Shown here piece after piece: positions 1 to 9,680 of a stretch of DNA of 32,377 bases. The translations under genes and the position numbers were made by a program. The notes under the pieces were generated by a model, which saw nothing but the letters and a program-made list of their open reading frames with translations, searched no databases and had not been told where the DNA came from. This DNA comes from Plantago elongata (taxonomy: Eukaryota; Streptophyta; Magnoliopsida; Lamiales; Plantaginaceae). How positions within the stretch are numbered: position 1 is the stretch's first letter; each line of letters starts with the position of its first letter. The stretch is taken from positions 1 through 32,377 of the forward strand of contig JAYMSP010001421.1 in NCBI GenBank assembly GCA_036897095.1, read 5' to 3'.

Positions 1-17
1 TATATATATATATATAT
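1..17. repeat. (TA)n microsatellite at the window edge
   Basis: The window opens with alternating TA dinucleotides. It may continue beyond the left edge. Confidence 0.85.
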
Positions 18-511
18 TTGCACCTAACCAACCCACCACCCACCGATTGGCGGGGTGTAAATAACTCAACCCGCATATATTTATAAAAAAGTTAATTAAC
101 GAGTGCGGGTGAGTTTCGGGCGGATTGTACGGACAGGTCGGACAGGTGGATTATTTGCTCAATCCTATATTTTAGGATGTATTACAGATATTTGAATTGT
201 CCAAATATAGTAGTATATATATTAGGAAACATGGCACACGGCTAATTAGGAGAATAAGGCGGAGTAATATGAATTGATTCTGTTGGCATTGAGAATAAGG
301 CAATAAACTGATCAAAATACTTTCCACGATTTTTTCAGTTAATCAGAATTGAGTATTCTATCACGTAATATGTAAAATGGACCAATTAAAAGTTTTGAAA
401 TTTTTTTAGTTAATAGATATATGGATTAATTCTTGTAATGGTCAGGTACTCTCCTGGTAGACAAAAAGATAATGGATGGAAAAATTATCACCTCTAATTA
501 ACTCCTCAAAC
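18..511. other. Intergenic AT-rich sequence, no gene seen
   Basis: No ORF or recognisable domain. Around 95-160 there is a short GC-richer patch with GCGGGT/GGGCGG runs. Similar runs occur in remnants of non-autonomous plant DNA transposons, but no terminal repeats or target-site duplication could be found, so it is left unclassified. Confidence 0.5.
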
Positions 512-864
512 TGCAAGAGAGATGTTCCTGCAAGGTAGTCTCGCCTTTCGACGGTGGTTGCACGCTTTTAAACGGTAAAATAGCTTCATTCATTATCAAC
601 TGTCAAAATACAACTAGGGTTCATGGTTTAAATACCCGTTGCTCCTATAGGGTTTATTTGGGTCAAAGGCATGTTCTTCTATTCTACGGGTCGTGGCTTT
701 ATTCTTAATCTACGGTCTTGGCACAAATTAACAGAAATAAAAGAATAATTAAATGAGGTAATTAAAAGTAATGATTAGGGTTATATTTGTGCCTTCAGTT
801 TGCACTAGCGCTCGCTATTGGGTTCGTAATGCGGATCGAGTTCATATAAAAACGTCGTCTTACA
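512..864 (-). repeat. 3' LTR of element A (outer end truncated)
   Basis: It shares GAGAGATGTTCCT..AGTCTCGCC (about 519-545) and GCCTTCAGTTTGCACTAGCG through CGTCGTCTTACA (about 790-864) with the LTR at 2769-2994. About 245 bp in the middle is present only here. Read on the minus strand that part contains GGGTATTTAAACC, a plausible TATA-type promoter, so the right copy probably lost it rather than this copy gaining an insert. Sequence left of 515 does not match the other LTR. Confidence 0.6.
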
Positions 865-960
865 TTACCCCCCCTTCAAAACGAGCCTTGTCCCCAAGGC
901 TCTCCAGACCTTGCGCCACTTTATAGATGCGTCCTTGTCATTCTTCTGGTTGAATGACCC
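865..960 (-). pseudogene. Polyprotein tail and polypurine tract of element A
   Basis: On the minus strand this reads KVAQGLESLGDKARFEGG. It resembles the conserved 'LEDKxxFEGG' tail that closes many plant gypsy polyproteins just before the polypurine tract. The tract (GAAGGGGGGGTAA on the minus strand) lies directly against the LTR end at 864. Upstream the frame has a stop, so this is only a fragment. Confidence 0.55.
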
Positions 961-1063
961 CTCCCACCCTTTTGCATCGATTCTTCTTCAAGCCCTTGAG
1001 CCGACTTGACCAGCTTGCTCCATCTCGGAACGGTTTCTTTTTCTGGACTGTAGCCACAATCAC

Positions 1064-1840
1064 TTATCTTCTACCGAAATTGATGTCAAGAGTTCTTACT
1101 ACACTAGGCCGAAACATCTTGTTGATGCGATCCCTCCATTCATACCCGGACATTGCTCGAAGCATCATGCTACATCCTTTACCCAATGTTGTACAGTTGA
1201 CTACTGACAACCAATCATGACAGTTCTGCTCTACCAGTTCATTGTGTTCCAACATTCTTCCTTTAAGCACAAACATTAGATAAACCACTACTACACAAGT
1301 GTCTAGATGCTCATACCGAAGACTGAGATGTCTAGTACAAACTATCCAGAACCGTAGCAACATATTGCCCTTGCACAATTGATAACACCCAAATTCAAGC
1401 ACAATAACTAGAAGTAGATTACCTGACTGATAGACTGACATGTCAAGACTCTCATGGATAGAACACATTTGATGGCCACTTGTTATTCTCAGAACTTTAG
1501 TAGTTTGGGTTCTCAACTGCTCCCCTCGTTCCTTCTCGGACTTAGTAGACTGCCATACCTCCATGACCTTCTTGCTGGGTTGGTACAAGTAGTATGAAGA
1601 TTGAATAGCTTGACCACTAGCTTGACCCTCAATAGTTATGTTCTCCAAGTCCTCTGGGATGTTTGCTGCTTCCGTACAACTTCCAGACTTACCGTTCTCC
1701 CCCATGAACTCTTCGAAAATAAGGTTCATGTACTCTCCCTCCTTGAGCGTCTTGCTAATAATATATTTTCTCCAGTAGAGCTCAGCAAGGACAACCCACT
1801 TGGCACAATCAATCTTATAACATATAACAGTATAAACCAA
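1064..1840 (-). CDS. Unidentified 258-codon open frame inside element A
   Basis: An uninterrupted reading frame of 258 codons in the same orientation as element A. I do not recognise it. It shows no zinc knuckle, protease triad, YxDD or integrase motif. The N-terminal half is charged (EKERGEQLRTQTTK near the middle). The C-terminal half is rich in Cys, Val, Leu and Met, with a hydrophobic stretch near residues 180-200. It sits where the C-terminal part of pol would be expected. It may be a chance open frame in degenerate DNA, or a captured or replaced segment. Nothing supports expression. Confidence 0.2.
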   Translation of the reverse strand: MVYTVICYKIDCAKWVVLAELYWRKYIISKTLKEGEYMNLIFEEFMGENGKSGSCTEAANIPEDLENITIEGQASGQAIQSSYYLYQPSKKVMEVWQSTKSEKERGEQLRTQTTKVLRITSGHQMCSIHESLDMSVYQSGNLLLVIVLEFGCYQLCKGNMLLRFWIVCTRHLSLRYEHLDTCVVVVYLMFVLKGRMLEHNELVEQNCHDWLSVVNCTTLGKGCSMMLRAMSGYEWRDRINKMFRPSVVRTLDINFGRR

Positions 1841-1984
1841 AGACTGAGGTTCACCTACTACCCCTTGCTACTCAGCATGTCCTCTTCTATAGAACCATTT
1901 TTCTCCTCACCACTAAACTCAATCTCCCAACACTCAACCAGATCTAAACCAAGAGATAGATATTTTACCTAATTCGAATCTAGT

Positions 1985-2754
1985 GTCGTCCCTCCGGCGA
2001 GATTGGCTCCTTCCTCCTTCCAGGTACACTAAAGTATCCGAACAAGTACACCGGGATCATGAACCCATCGAACAGTCTTTGCATCGACTTTACTTGTTGC
2101 CCGGATTCCCCAGTCGCTATCACTCTCCTCCATGCGCTGCTGGGAGGTTACACGCGCCTCCACGCGCTGCTGAATTTGCTCACGCACTAGCACGTGCATC
2201 ATGCGCCAGATGGGCGCGTCGTCATGGGCTCCAACAGTTGGCGTGAGTTGCACGCTCCATGTGGTGCTCTATCATGCGCTCCTCTCCCGCTCTGCGCTCC
2301 TGGCCTCTCCTGATTCGCTGGTCAGGGCCAAAGCAACTGGTTGGACCAAAATTTCTGGCTCCACCAGATGGCGGTTGGACCCGTCACGGGACCGTTTCTT
2401 TCCCAACTCGAAATTAGGGCTTGTTCCGCCATTGGAGCATTTCTTGAGCTCCGATTCGCCCCTCTCGGCCTTCCTTATGCCGACTTGACGCCCTCCTTCA
2501 CCTCCTCTCGTCCCGCCGCCCTTCTCCGCCTCCCGAACTCCTCCATCTCCGTCCAAAGTCGGCCCAATTGGAGTTGTGACTTCGAATTCTTCCCCTTCTT
2601 CTCGCCGTCGCTCGGATCAAACTCCAACGACCCATGTAGCAGTCCCCGGATCTGGACCAGCGCTTCTTTGGCTCGTCGGAGCCTCCGTCTGGTCGACGGT
2701 TTGGCCTGCGAATTGTCGGCCTCGACAACAGGCAGGGTCCCGAAGGAATGACCT
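1985..2754 (-). other. GC-rich leader or gag-proximal region of element A
   Basis: This stretch is clearly richer in G+C than its neighbours. On the minus strand it follows the primer-binding site directly and gives Arg/Gly/Glu-rich translations in several frames (61-136 codons on both strands). Overlapping open frames on both strands are what high GC alone produces. No gag motif was recognised, so it is treated as non-coding or highly degraded leader/gag sequence. Confidence 0.4.
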
Positions 2755-2767
2755 GCTTTGATACCAA
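2755..2767 (-). other. Primer-binding site of element A
   Basis: The minus strand reads TTGGTATCAAAGC directly after the LTR end. It differs by one base from TGGTATCAGAGC, the initiator-tRNA-Met complement used by many plant LTR elements. Confidence 0.65.
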
Positions 2768-2768
2768 A

Positions 2769-2994
2769 TGTGAGAACGTAACTTTCCCATGATAATTCGT
2801 GGTACGAATTACCTAGCTTTCCGTTCGTTGGAACGACCTCCAAGGTCATCTTGGCACGATTTAGAAAAGAGGGGTAGGAATCACTTACATGAGAGAGATG
2901 TTCCTACAAGATAGTCTCGCCTTCAGTTTGCACTAGCGCTCTCTAGACCGGGTTCGGAATGCAGATCGAGTTCATATAAAAACGTCGTCCTACA
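2769..2994 (-). repeat. 5' LTR of element A, internally deleted
   Basis: Begins TGTGAGAACG and ends GTCCTACA on the plus strand, so it has canonical TG..CA ends. The primer-binding site follows at once on the minus strand. It matches the left LTR over about 105 bp but lacks the 245-bp middle section that holds the likely promoter. The joint falls in a short GCC/GCCTT repeat, as expected for a deletion through microhomology. Confidence 0.6.
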
Positions 2995-4880
2995 TACACC
3001 TTTTTCGATCTTTCATACCACTCCAACTCAAATCCAATAAAGTAATCATAGCCTGTCTCGATTTATATATTCATCGAATATCGACTCATAAAATCCCGTA
3101 GCAATTTAATTCCATATAATTTATCGTCTTCAATTAAATTCAAATAGACGGTCAAATAATTTTTTCTGGATTTTAAAATATATTAGAAATTTAATAAGTA
3201 CATTTTTATTAAACTATTTAATATTATAGTTTAACATTGATATGTAGACTAAGTCGAATACTATTGACCAGTCAAAATTAAAATAACAATTTGTATAGGG
3301 AATTGAGGTAATATTGGAGTGCAATATGTAGTAAATTATAATTAAGTCTAATTATTTGTTTTTATTTCATGTTTTGTTGGTCTTTTCGTAAAATATGTTT
3401 TGGACTTTTATAAAAATGTTGTAAAATTGAAATTGACTACGCAACTAAACCGATTTTAAAGTTGATTCAAAATAATTTAACAAGAAAAAAGAGAAAAAAG
3501 AGTAGAACCCTATAAGACTACGGGCTGATGTAGAATGGATTAAATAAGTACTCTATATATAACACCTAGAGTTAACTCTGCCCTAGTTCATCGAATTACC
3601 ATCTTCAAAGTGACTGTTCAGACTCCTGTCCAATCTCAATTCGAATTGGACTGTTGAGGTGCTGGGCTGAACCCCAAATTTTGTGGCGAGGCCTAACGCC
3701 CAAATCTCTCTATCACTGTTTTGTTTTTTCCTTTCTCGTTTCTCTCGCCTGTGTGTTTTCCTAATTACTTTTTTTTCCTCTGCTTCATTTCTTTCTTGTG
3801 CTCTCCGTTTTCCTTTCTTCTTTTTTATTAGTATTGTTTTATATTTTATTTATTTATTTATATTATAGTACATTATTACTTGTAAAATTTAAAATACGAA
3901 TTATTTAAAATTAATCTTACAAATGCAAAACATACTTGAAAAATATAAATTGTACAAAATTTTAATTTAAAATATTGAACTTTTAGTTTGAAGTAATGTA
4001 ATTTTATTTTTCAAGTAATATATCTAAGAAAATAGTTTAGTTTTGATAACATTAATTAGCAACATTTAAAATCAATAGAAGATTAAAGTTTAAGAGGAAT
4101 GAGAAAGTAAAATGAAATGAATAATTAAGTTTGAATCAAATGTTAAAATAAAATATATGTCATGCCTTATTGCTGAAGCAAATAATTATGAGGAGCACAA
4201 AGTGTGTTGCAGTGAGTGGAATGCTGACGTGACGGAGAAAGTTAGTTACAAAGAGTTGCAATTGTAGATTGTCTCAACACCATCTTCAACAACCTTACTT
4301 TTTCGGAACCTTTTTTTGTCTTAATCGCCGCTTGCCTTCTTTGTCTTAATCGCCGCTTGCATTTTCAAGGCAGTTTATAGTATCACATTATTTACTTTAT
4401 CATTATTAAGAATATCTGTTTATACTTTTGATCACTCAACATAATGACTTATCATAGCTCAGAAATGTATTTAGTACTCTTGGTTCACTTGAACATTGTA
4501 AAGAAGAAATACACTTAGTATGATAGTCTAGAAACCTTGTATTAGGATTTTAGGTCTCTGAATATAATGTTTACTTATCTTGAAGAAGACCATGAAGGAG
4601 GCATCCAAGCAAATGAGTCAAATTCCAGAAGACCTTTTTGCACAAAGGTATCTGAAGACAAAGGAGAAAAGTTTACTCAGATAGTTGCTTCCAAAAACAT
4701 GGCTTCTACGTTATGTTTTGTTTACAAATCAAAATTACAAGTATGTTTCTGAGACAACAAGTTTATGAGAAAATGAACATTTCATTCCTCAGAAAGCTAA
4801 ATGCATCCGTTGCGACTCCAAGATGAAATATAGTACAATGCATTTATTGCTCGGACATAAATGTCTTTATCTTTTGTAGA
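2995..4880. other. AT-rich intergenic stretch, no gene recognised
   Basis: Long A/T runs and a pyrimidine-rich patch (3700-3840). Only short open frames (about 60 codons) of low-complexity, Phe/Leu-rich translation. No conserved motif, LTR pair, primer-binding site or TIR was found apart from the short tandem duplication listed separately. The end of this stretch is arbitrary because the 5' boundary of the following copia LTR could not be fixed. Confidence 0.5.
4315..4360. repeat. Two-copy 25-bp tandem duplication
   Basis: TTTGTCTTAATCGCCGCTTG(C) occurs at 4315-4335 and again at 4340-4360. The copies are identical over 21 bp, with four bases between them. Confidence 0.9.
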
Positions 4881-5857
4881 ACTCTCTGAAAAGAGACTTA
4901 CACATGGGAGTACTAATTTCAAGATATGAACGGATTGAATTTGAAATATGTCTAACGGATACTATTCAAATGACTATCAAATTCATCTATAAATATCACC
5001 ACTCAGAAGCTGAGAAATACACACACGAACTACGCTATCAATCTACTTTCAAGCAATTATTCTCTCAAGTATTCACTACCATACTCTAAGCTTTATGTTG
5101 TGATCAAAAGCTCGAGAATCTTTTGTAGTTCTAAGTGTCTTGATCCTTCAATAAGTATTGGTATTTGTGAAATAGTTGAACCTTTAAATTACTATCTTAG
5201 TTTTCATTCTCTTGAACAAATCTCATAAACTTGGATCAGTAAAAGAGCAACCTACAATACACTTAATAAGTGTATTAAGTAAACTTGCCTTCTAAGCTCT
5301 CTGAAAAACATAACTGAAAAGTTATACGAGAAGCTTTCCGGACAAACAACATTATAACCAACACCAACACATGCGTGGAGTACATGAAGTACTTGATTTG
5401 GAAAATTTATGAATGACTCCAAGGTTATCTTGAGTACATGAAGTACTTGGCTCGTTAAGTTACGAAACAACTCAGAATGAACATTTGGTTGAGAACCATT
5501 TGTTTTAGGGATCTTAAAATAGGATTATTGTAAGGAGAATTCAAATATCTGTTCTAGTGAATTCCAGGTCTCAGAAATGCCGAAGTGGATTAGTTCGAGG
5601 ATTATGCCACCTCCAGATACCACTATACTTGATGTGTTATTTACTTTGTGTATTTACCTTTCAGCAACATTCACACACATCTATTACTGCAAAGCACAAA
5701 CTCATTTATCTATCTCTTAAGTCTTCTGCTCTCTGAATATTAAGTACCAGATACCTACAAGTACTTGAGAAATCTTGTTTATCGACAAAAGTTTGAAAAA
5801 ACTATTCACCCCGCCCCCGCCCCCTAGTCTTTTAGTTTGCCATTATCTGGACCAACA
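4880..5857 (+). repeat. 5' LTR of copia element C (type A LTR)
   Basis: Ends GGACCAACA just before the primer-binding site. From about 5235 to 5857 it aligns along its length with the reverse complement of 31756-32377. Shared blocks include AGCTCTCTGAAAA, CCAAGGTTATCTTGAGTACA, GAATTCCAGGTCTCAGAAA and ACCTCCAGATACCACTATA. That proves an LTR family present twice in the window. A pyrimidine-rich stretch (CACCCCGCCCCCGCCCCCTAG) precedes the end. The start is a guess set upstream of the TATA box; no paired copy covers that part. Confidence 0.75.
4988..4995 (+). promoter_or_regulatory. TATA box of the type A LTR
   Basis: CTATAAATATCACC in the 5' LTR, about 870 bp upstream of the LTR end. The second LTR of the element carries TATAAATA at a comparable position (9870). 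Inferred from motif and position only. Confidence 0.5.
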
Positions 5858-5859
5858 AG

Positions 5860-5874
5860 TGGTATCAGAGCAGG
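5860..5874 (+). other. Primer-binding site of copia element C
   Basis: TGGTATCAGAGCAGG, two bases after the LTR end. It matches the initiator tRNA-Met complement used by plant copia elements. Confidence 0.9.
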
Positions 5875-6866
5875 AGGTTCCCAAGCCTTCTACACTGAAC
5901 CTCGATCCCCCAGATAGGTGAAGAGTTTTTGTCACTTTTCGAGGATGTTTTAATTTGTGTGTTAAGTGTGCAAGTATGTCTCTGAGTGATGCTCCGGTTC
6001 TTAAGATCGAGAATTATGAGAGAATGAAGAACAACATGATGCTGTATCTTGAAGCCATTAGTGATGTGATGATCTATGCCAACAAGGAAGGACCTATTGT
6101 GATCAAACAACTCAAGCAAGTCACTGGAGTATCTGATGGTAGGAGAACTACATATGAGGATGCTGAAGGTAGTGAAACCTCTACTAGTGATAGTGGTCGT
6201 ATTGCTACTGGTCGTGTTGAGTACGAAGACAAACCCAGTGAACTCTGGACATCGGACGATGCCGAGAGACACAGGTTGGATGGTCAAGCTCGTAACATCA
6301 TCATTCGATCTACACCTGAGCACATACAATGTAAACTATGGGGTGCTAAACGGTGAAAGGTGCCTGGAATTGATTGAAGAAATCTGTGCAGAGAAAACTA
6401 AGAAAAACAAGTTCGAAATTTTGAAACTAAAATTCCAAAAAACATCAAACAGGGTCCCACTGAAACAATGGAAGAACTTGATTTTAGGTTTACTACTTTC
6501 ATGAGTGATATGGCTGCACATGGAGAAAGCGATAGACATTCAAATTCTGAGAAGGTGAAAATCATTGTTAGAAGTTTGAACCAAAGTTGGGAACATACCC
6601 AGTATTTCCATTTTAACCAAGGAATTCTACAAATCACACCAGTGGAACTATTTGTAGATTTAGCCACTGTAAATTATGAGACAACCCAAAGAGGTTTGGC
6701 TGCAACTAAAAAGTTGCATGTGTTGCTCTAGTTTCCCAAGGTACTGAAAAGAAGGATACCAAAGAAGTTTCTGAAGAGAATGCTCTTGCTGTTAGACATA
6801 TGAAGAAATATGTGAGACAAGTGATAGAAAGGAGAAAAGCAAAAGAGAAGCTGAAAAACCATCTAG

Positions 6867-6874
6867 GCCCAAAC
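6867..6874. repeat. Left 8-bp target-site duplication of the hAT element
   Basis: GCCCAAAC, identical to 7334-7341. The gag sequence is collinear across the two copies once the insert is ignored. Confidence 0.92.
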
Positions 6875-7333
6875 TATGGGTGGAAATGGTTGGTTAAAAA
6901 CCATAACCAACTAATAACCATTTACTTTTCCTAAACGGTTATTAACCATAACTGTAACCGTAACCGTTTAGTAACCGACCGGTTACAACCATAATAGGTT
7001 CGGTTTTTGGTTACGGTTACGGTTAGAAACCGTTAAATTTTTTTTTGCGAAAAATAATTTTTTGCGGAAAAAAAATATTTGCGAAAAAAATATTTTTTTG
7101 AGAAAAAAATTGTGAAAAATATTTTTTTTTCACCTCGAGTAAGAAAGAATTTTCACAAAACCGATCGATAACCTAAACCTATGGTTATTTCAGGTTATAC
7201 GACCTAACCATAACGGGTGAGAAAATTTTTCGGTTATGGTTATGGTTATTATTAATTGGTTATGGTTATGGTTATAACCTAAATTAGAATAGTGGTTATG
7301 GTTATGGTTTTTAACCAACCATTGCCACCCCTG
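6875..7333. mobile_element. Non-autonomous hAT-type DNA transposon (459 bp)
   Basis: The left end reads TATGGGTGGAAATGG and the right end, reversed, CAGGGGTGGCAATGG. Both continue as TTGGTTAAAAACCATAACCA, giving a terminal inverted repeat of about 35 bp with three to four mismatches. The CAGGGGTGGCAA terminus and the perfect 8-bp target-site duplication are hallmarks of the hAT superfamily. The interior is non-coding: GGTTAT/GGTTACGG-rich arms around an A/T-rich centre with poly-T and poly-A runs. No transposase is encoded, so it would have needed an enzyme in trans. It lies in gag, so it is younger than the copia element. Confidence 0.93.
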
Positions 7334-7341
7334 GCCCAAAC
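7334..7341. repeat. Right 8-bp target-site duplication of the hAT element
   Basis: GCCCAAAC, an exact copy of 6867-6874. Confidence 0.92.
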
Positions 7342-7699
7342 TACCATTAGTACAAGAACATTCAAATGAACAACTCTCTGAACAACCCCGCTCAGAAAGC
7401 TGTTAGCACTGAAGTTGCTGAAATTGGAAATAGTATCAGCTTCTATTGTCAGAAACTTGGTCACTTCAAACATGATTGTCCTTCTTTTAATAAGCTTAAG
7501 ACATGTGACAAAATGGAGAGAAGGAATTTCAAAAGAACTCAAATGGGCCTTGCTCACTGAAGAGAGAAAGAAGATTCAAATTCAACTCGATGCTCTGGAT
7601 ATTGAGTCAGAATCTAATGATGAGGACTCAGATGACTCAAAATTACCATCACTAGAATTGTGCTGAATTACTCACGATGTAATTGACTTTGGTCAGAAG

Positions 7700-8935
7700 A
7701 AGAATTAAATGTGTGGAGTTGTTGAGATAATAGGTCCTGACATCTCCAACATTGAAATGTGTTTTATGGCTGATGAGGTAACTAACACTTCACAATTCTT
7801 GTATTATCAATGTGATGAGGGCGGAATCAAGGATTTGGAGCTTGTTAAGAGTGAATTGGATCTGTACGAAAGATAATTTTTGGTTATCCAATCTAAAACC
7901 AAAATTCTGGAAGACAAAGGACACTAAAACCAATCTAAAAGAGTCTTCTGAATTGACCAAGGTATTTCAGAATAAGGACACTAAAATAGCATCTTCAAAA
8001 GCTCATATATCAGAGAAAAAAAATTCTCATAAACTAGCTATGAATGATCATAATGAAGTTGAGAAGAAACTTCTTTCTGAAATTATAGATCTCATGTAGA
8101 AAGAAATATCCTTCCAATCATATGCTAAAGCTAGTGATACTCTCACGGAGGTTCAATCATATTTGAGAGACCCTTCTAAGAAAGGCGGACTTGGACTTGA
8201 TACTCATTCAAGTAATTCCACTCTTCTGAAAAGGAGTGATGAAAGGTTGGCCATTGTGAAAAGTCAACTGGAAAGGTTCCCAAATAACCTATATCATTGG
8301 TTAGAAAGCTAAGGTTATTGGAAAAGGTAAAGGAGTTGCGACTAAACCTTTGAGGGAACAACAAGCCCCAAGAACATTTGGATGGGGTTTCTGAAAAGAA
8401 ACACAACCCTCGAACTTGTGAACATCCACAATGTTATATTACTAGAAAGGTGAGAATTGCAGGAGTTGGCAAGTTCCCAACTGAACATTTTATGGAAAAG
8501 AGATGGTGCAGAAACTAGTAAGGCTGCTGAAAATCGTTCTCAGAAAGCTAATGGTGCTCGTAATGGTATTGGCTATCATGCTATCAGGAAGGTCCTTGCC
8601 CAACAATACAAGGAAGGACAAGAACGATGGTGGAAGGCTAAAATTGCTTATATCAATTAAATGCCTGGGCGAGAAGAAACTTGGCCAGGAGAGCTAAGCT
8701 TGCTGAAAAGCAAACTCAGAAACCTGACAGGTCTCTTAAAGCACCACGAGGTACACCAAGGAACACTCCAAGAAGGAAAATCGATTTGAAAAATAGTGAT
8801 GCAAAGATTCCTCCTTATGTTCAAAGTAGACAAAAACTCACTCCCAAAAGATTCATTCAAACATGGATAACTACTGGGAGAATGTTTAATCTAGATGGTT
8901 CTATCTATGAGGCAAGAACCTAACTCATGTTTCCT
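7700..8935 (+). pseudogene. Copia spacer between zinc knuckle and protease, degenerate
   Basis: Recognisable pieces in shifting frames: MCFMADEVTNTSQF near 7755, a coiled-coil-like Lys/Glu/Leu-rich part (7810-8100), and AKASDTLTEVQSYLRD..KKGGLGL near 8125-8195. The last resembles the '..DKxGLGF' motif of long plant copia polyproteins. Next comes an unusual basic section: the block at 8507-8655 described separately, then LARRAKLAEKQTQKPDRSLK and KAPRGTPRNTPRRKIDLK up to 8923. I do not recognise a function for the basic part. Several stops and frameshifts. Confidence 0.6.
8507..8655 (+). repeat. Copy 1 of a duplicated protein-coding block
   Basis: Translates as ETSKAAENRSQKANGARNGI followed by GYHAIRKVLAQQYKEGQ. 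It matches the block at 9681-9800 at more than half of the aligned residues, with the same reading phase, which implies a shared coding origin. It lies in the gag-protease spacer. The family is unknown to me. Confidence 0.75.
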
Positions 8936-8940
8936 GTTTT

Positions 8941-9675
8941 GTGCAGAAGCTTCTTGGACTAGGTCTCAATGGCTATTTGAAAGCGGATGCGGGAAGCACA
9001 TGACATGAGACAAAGTAAATTTGGCAACTACATAGTATGCAATACCGGACCAGACATCAGGTTTGCTGGAGGAGAATTAAATTCTTCAATCGGATTTGGC
9101 AACATGAAATCGGGCTCCCTTATAATTTAAGACATATTACATGTTAAAGGTTTGAAATATAATCTTCTAAGCATGAGCCAGTTTGCAGACAAGGGATATT
9201 CGGTGAAAAATCAAATCAAAGTTCTGCAAATTGACAATGAATCAAAGCATACAGTCTTTGTTGCTCAACTAAAAGGTAGTCTATAATTTTAATGATTGGA
9301 CATCTGCCACAACTGAAGAATGTTTCATGGTGAATCAATCAGGTCACACTAAAGAACACTTGTTATGGCAGAAGAGAATGAGTCACATAAATTTCAAAAC
9401 TCTAAACAAACTTGCCAAGAAAGAGTTAGTAGTTGGACTACCTAATACAACTTTCAAAAAGGATGGAGTCTACTCTGCTTGTCAAGTGGGGGAAACAATC
9501 TAAAACCTCTTTAAAGTCTAAAACTAGACATTCTAGTGTTAGACCTCTGCAACTATTACACATGGATATCTTTGAATCATCTGTAACTAGTTGTGCAGGC
9601 AAAAATTTTGGTTTGGTTGTTGTAGATGACTACTCAAGTTTTAATTGGGTTGTCTTTCTGAAAACAAATTTCTGA
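8941..9675 (+). pseudogene. pol: Copia protease and 5' part of integrase
   Basis: Near 8969-9004 the frame reads WLFESGCGKHMT, matching the copia aspartic protease motif 'WxLDSGCSxHMTG' with the catalytic Asp changed to Glu. Near 9360-9500 it reads LLWQKRMSHINFKTLNKLAK.., the GAG-pre-integrase zinc-binding region, with Cys residues at SACQ. From 9540 to 9675 the integrase core begins: LQLLHMDIFE holds the first catalytic Asp and VVVDDYSSFNWVVFL follows. The sequence then leaves pol abruptly. Integrase residues two and three, RT and RNase H are missing. In-frame stops are present throughout. Confidence 0.85.
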
Positions 9676-9680
9676 TTATA

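Larger units (their letters stand above)
512..2994 (-). mobile_element. Deleted Ty3/gypsy-like LTR retrotransposon remnant (element A)
   Basis: Two related sequences ending in CGTCGTCYTACA (at 864 and 2994) bracket about 1.9 kb. Read on the minus strand, the right copy is followed by a TTGGTATCAAAGC primer-binding site. The left copy is preceded by a purine tract (AAGGGGGGGTAA) and by a peptide resembling the end of a gypsy polyprotein (SLGDKARFEGG). This is the expected order for a minus-strand element: 5' LTR on the right, 3' LTR on the left. No gag, RT or integrase is recognisable inside, so the coding body has been lost or replaced. The left boundary is uncertain because the left LTR stops matching near 515. 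Confidence 0.65.
5976..7670 (+). pseudogene. gag: Copia gag, frameshifted and split by a hAT element
   Basis: This encodes the capsid/nucleocapsid polyprotein that packages element RNA. The start at 5976 gives MSLSDAPVLKIENYERMKNN, the usual N-terminal block of copia gag; the normal 'NYxxWK' tryptophan is Met here. The UBN2-like middle follows in other frames (6468-6731: TMEELDFRFTTFMSD.., VKIIVRSLN). After the hAT insertion at 6875-7333 the frame resumes with a CCHC zinc knuckle near 7430 (FYCQKLGHFKHDC), in which the first Cys has become Ser. An acidic tail (SESNDEDSDDSK) ends near 7666. At least one frameshift near 6350 and several stops make it non-functional. Confidence 0.85.

Noticed and set aside
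954-2246. Plus-strand ORFs of 87-123 codons over element A
   Set aside because: They lie antisense to the element's inferred orientation. They match no known domain and overlap other open frames, as expected for GC-rich or random sequence.
3683-3868. 61-codon plus-strand ORF, Phe/Leu/Ser-rich with signal-peptide look
   Set aside because: It is produced by a pyrimidine-rich low-complexity tract. No supporting motif, neighbour or codon pattern.
4214-4233. 19-bp exact match (AGTGGAATGCTGACGTGAC) to 28154-28172
   Set aside because: No similarity extends beyond it on either side. The second copy is within Tat protease codons, so it is most likely a coincidence or a trivial remnant.
6900-7310. 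Telomere-like GGTTAT/TTAACC runs
   Set aside because: They are irregular, not the plant TTTAGGG repeat, and lie symmetrically inside the hAT terminal repeats.
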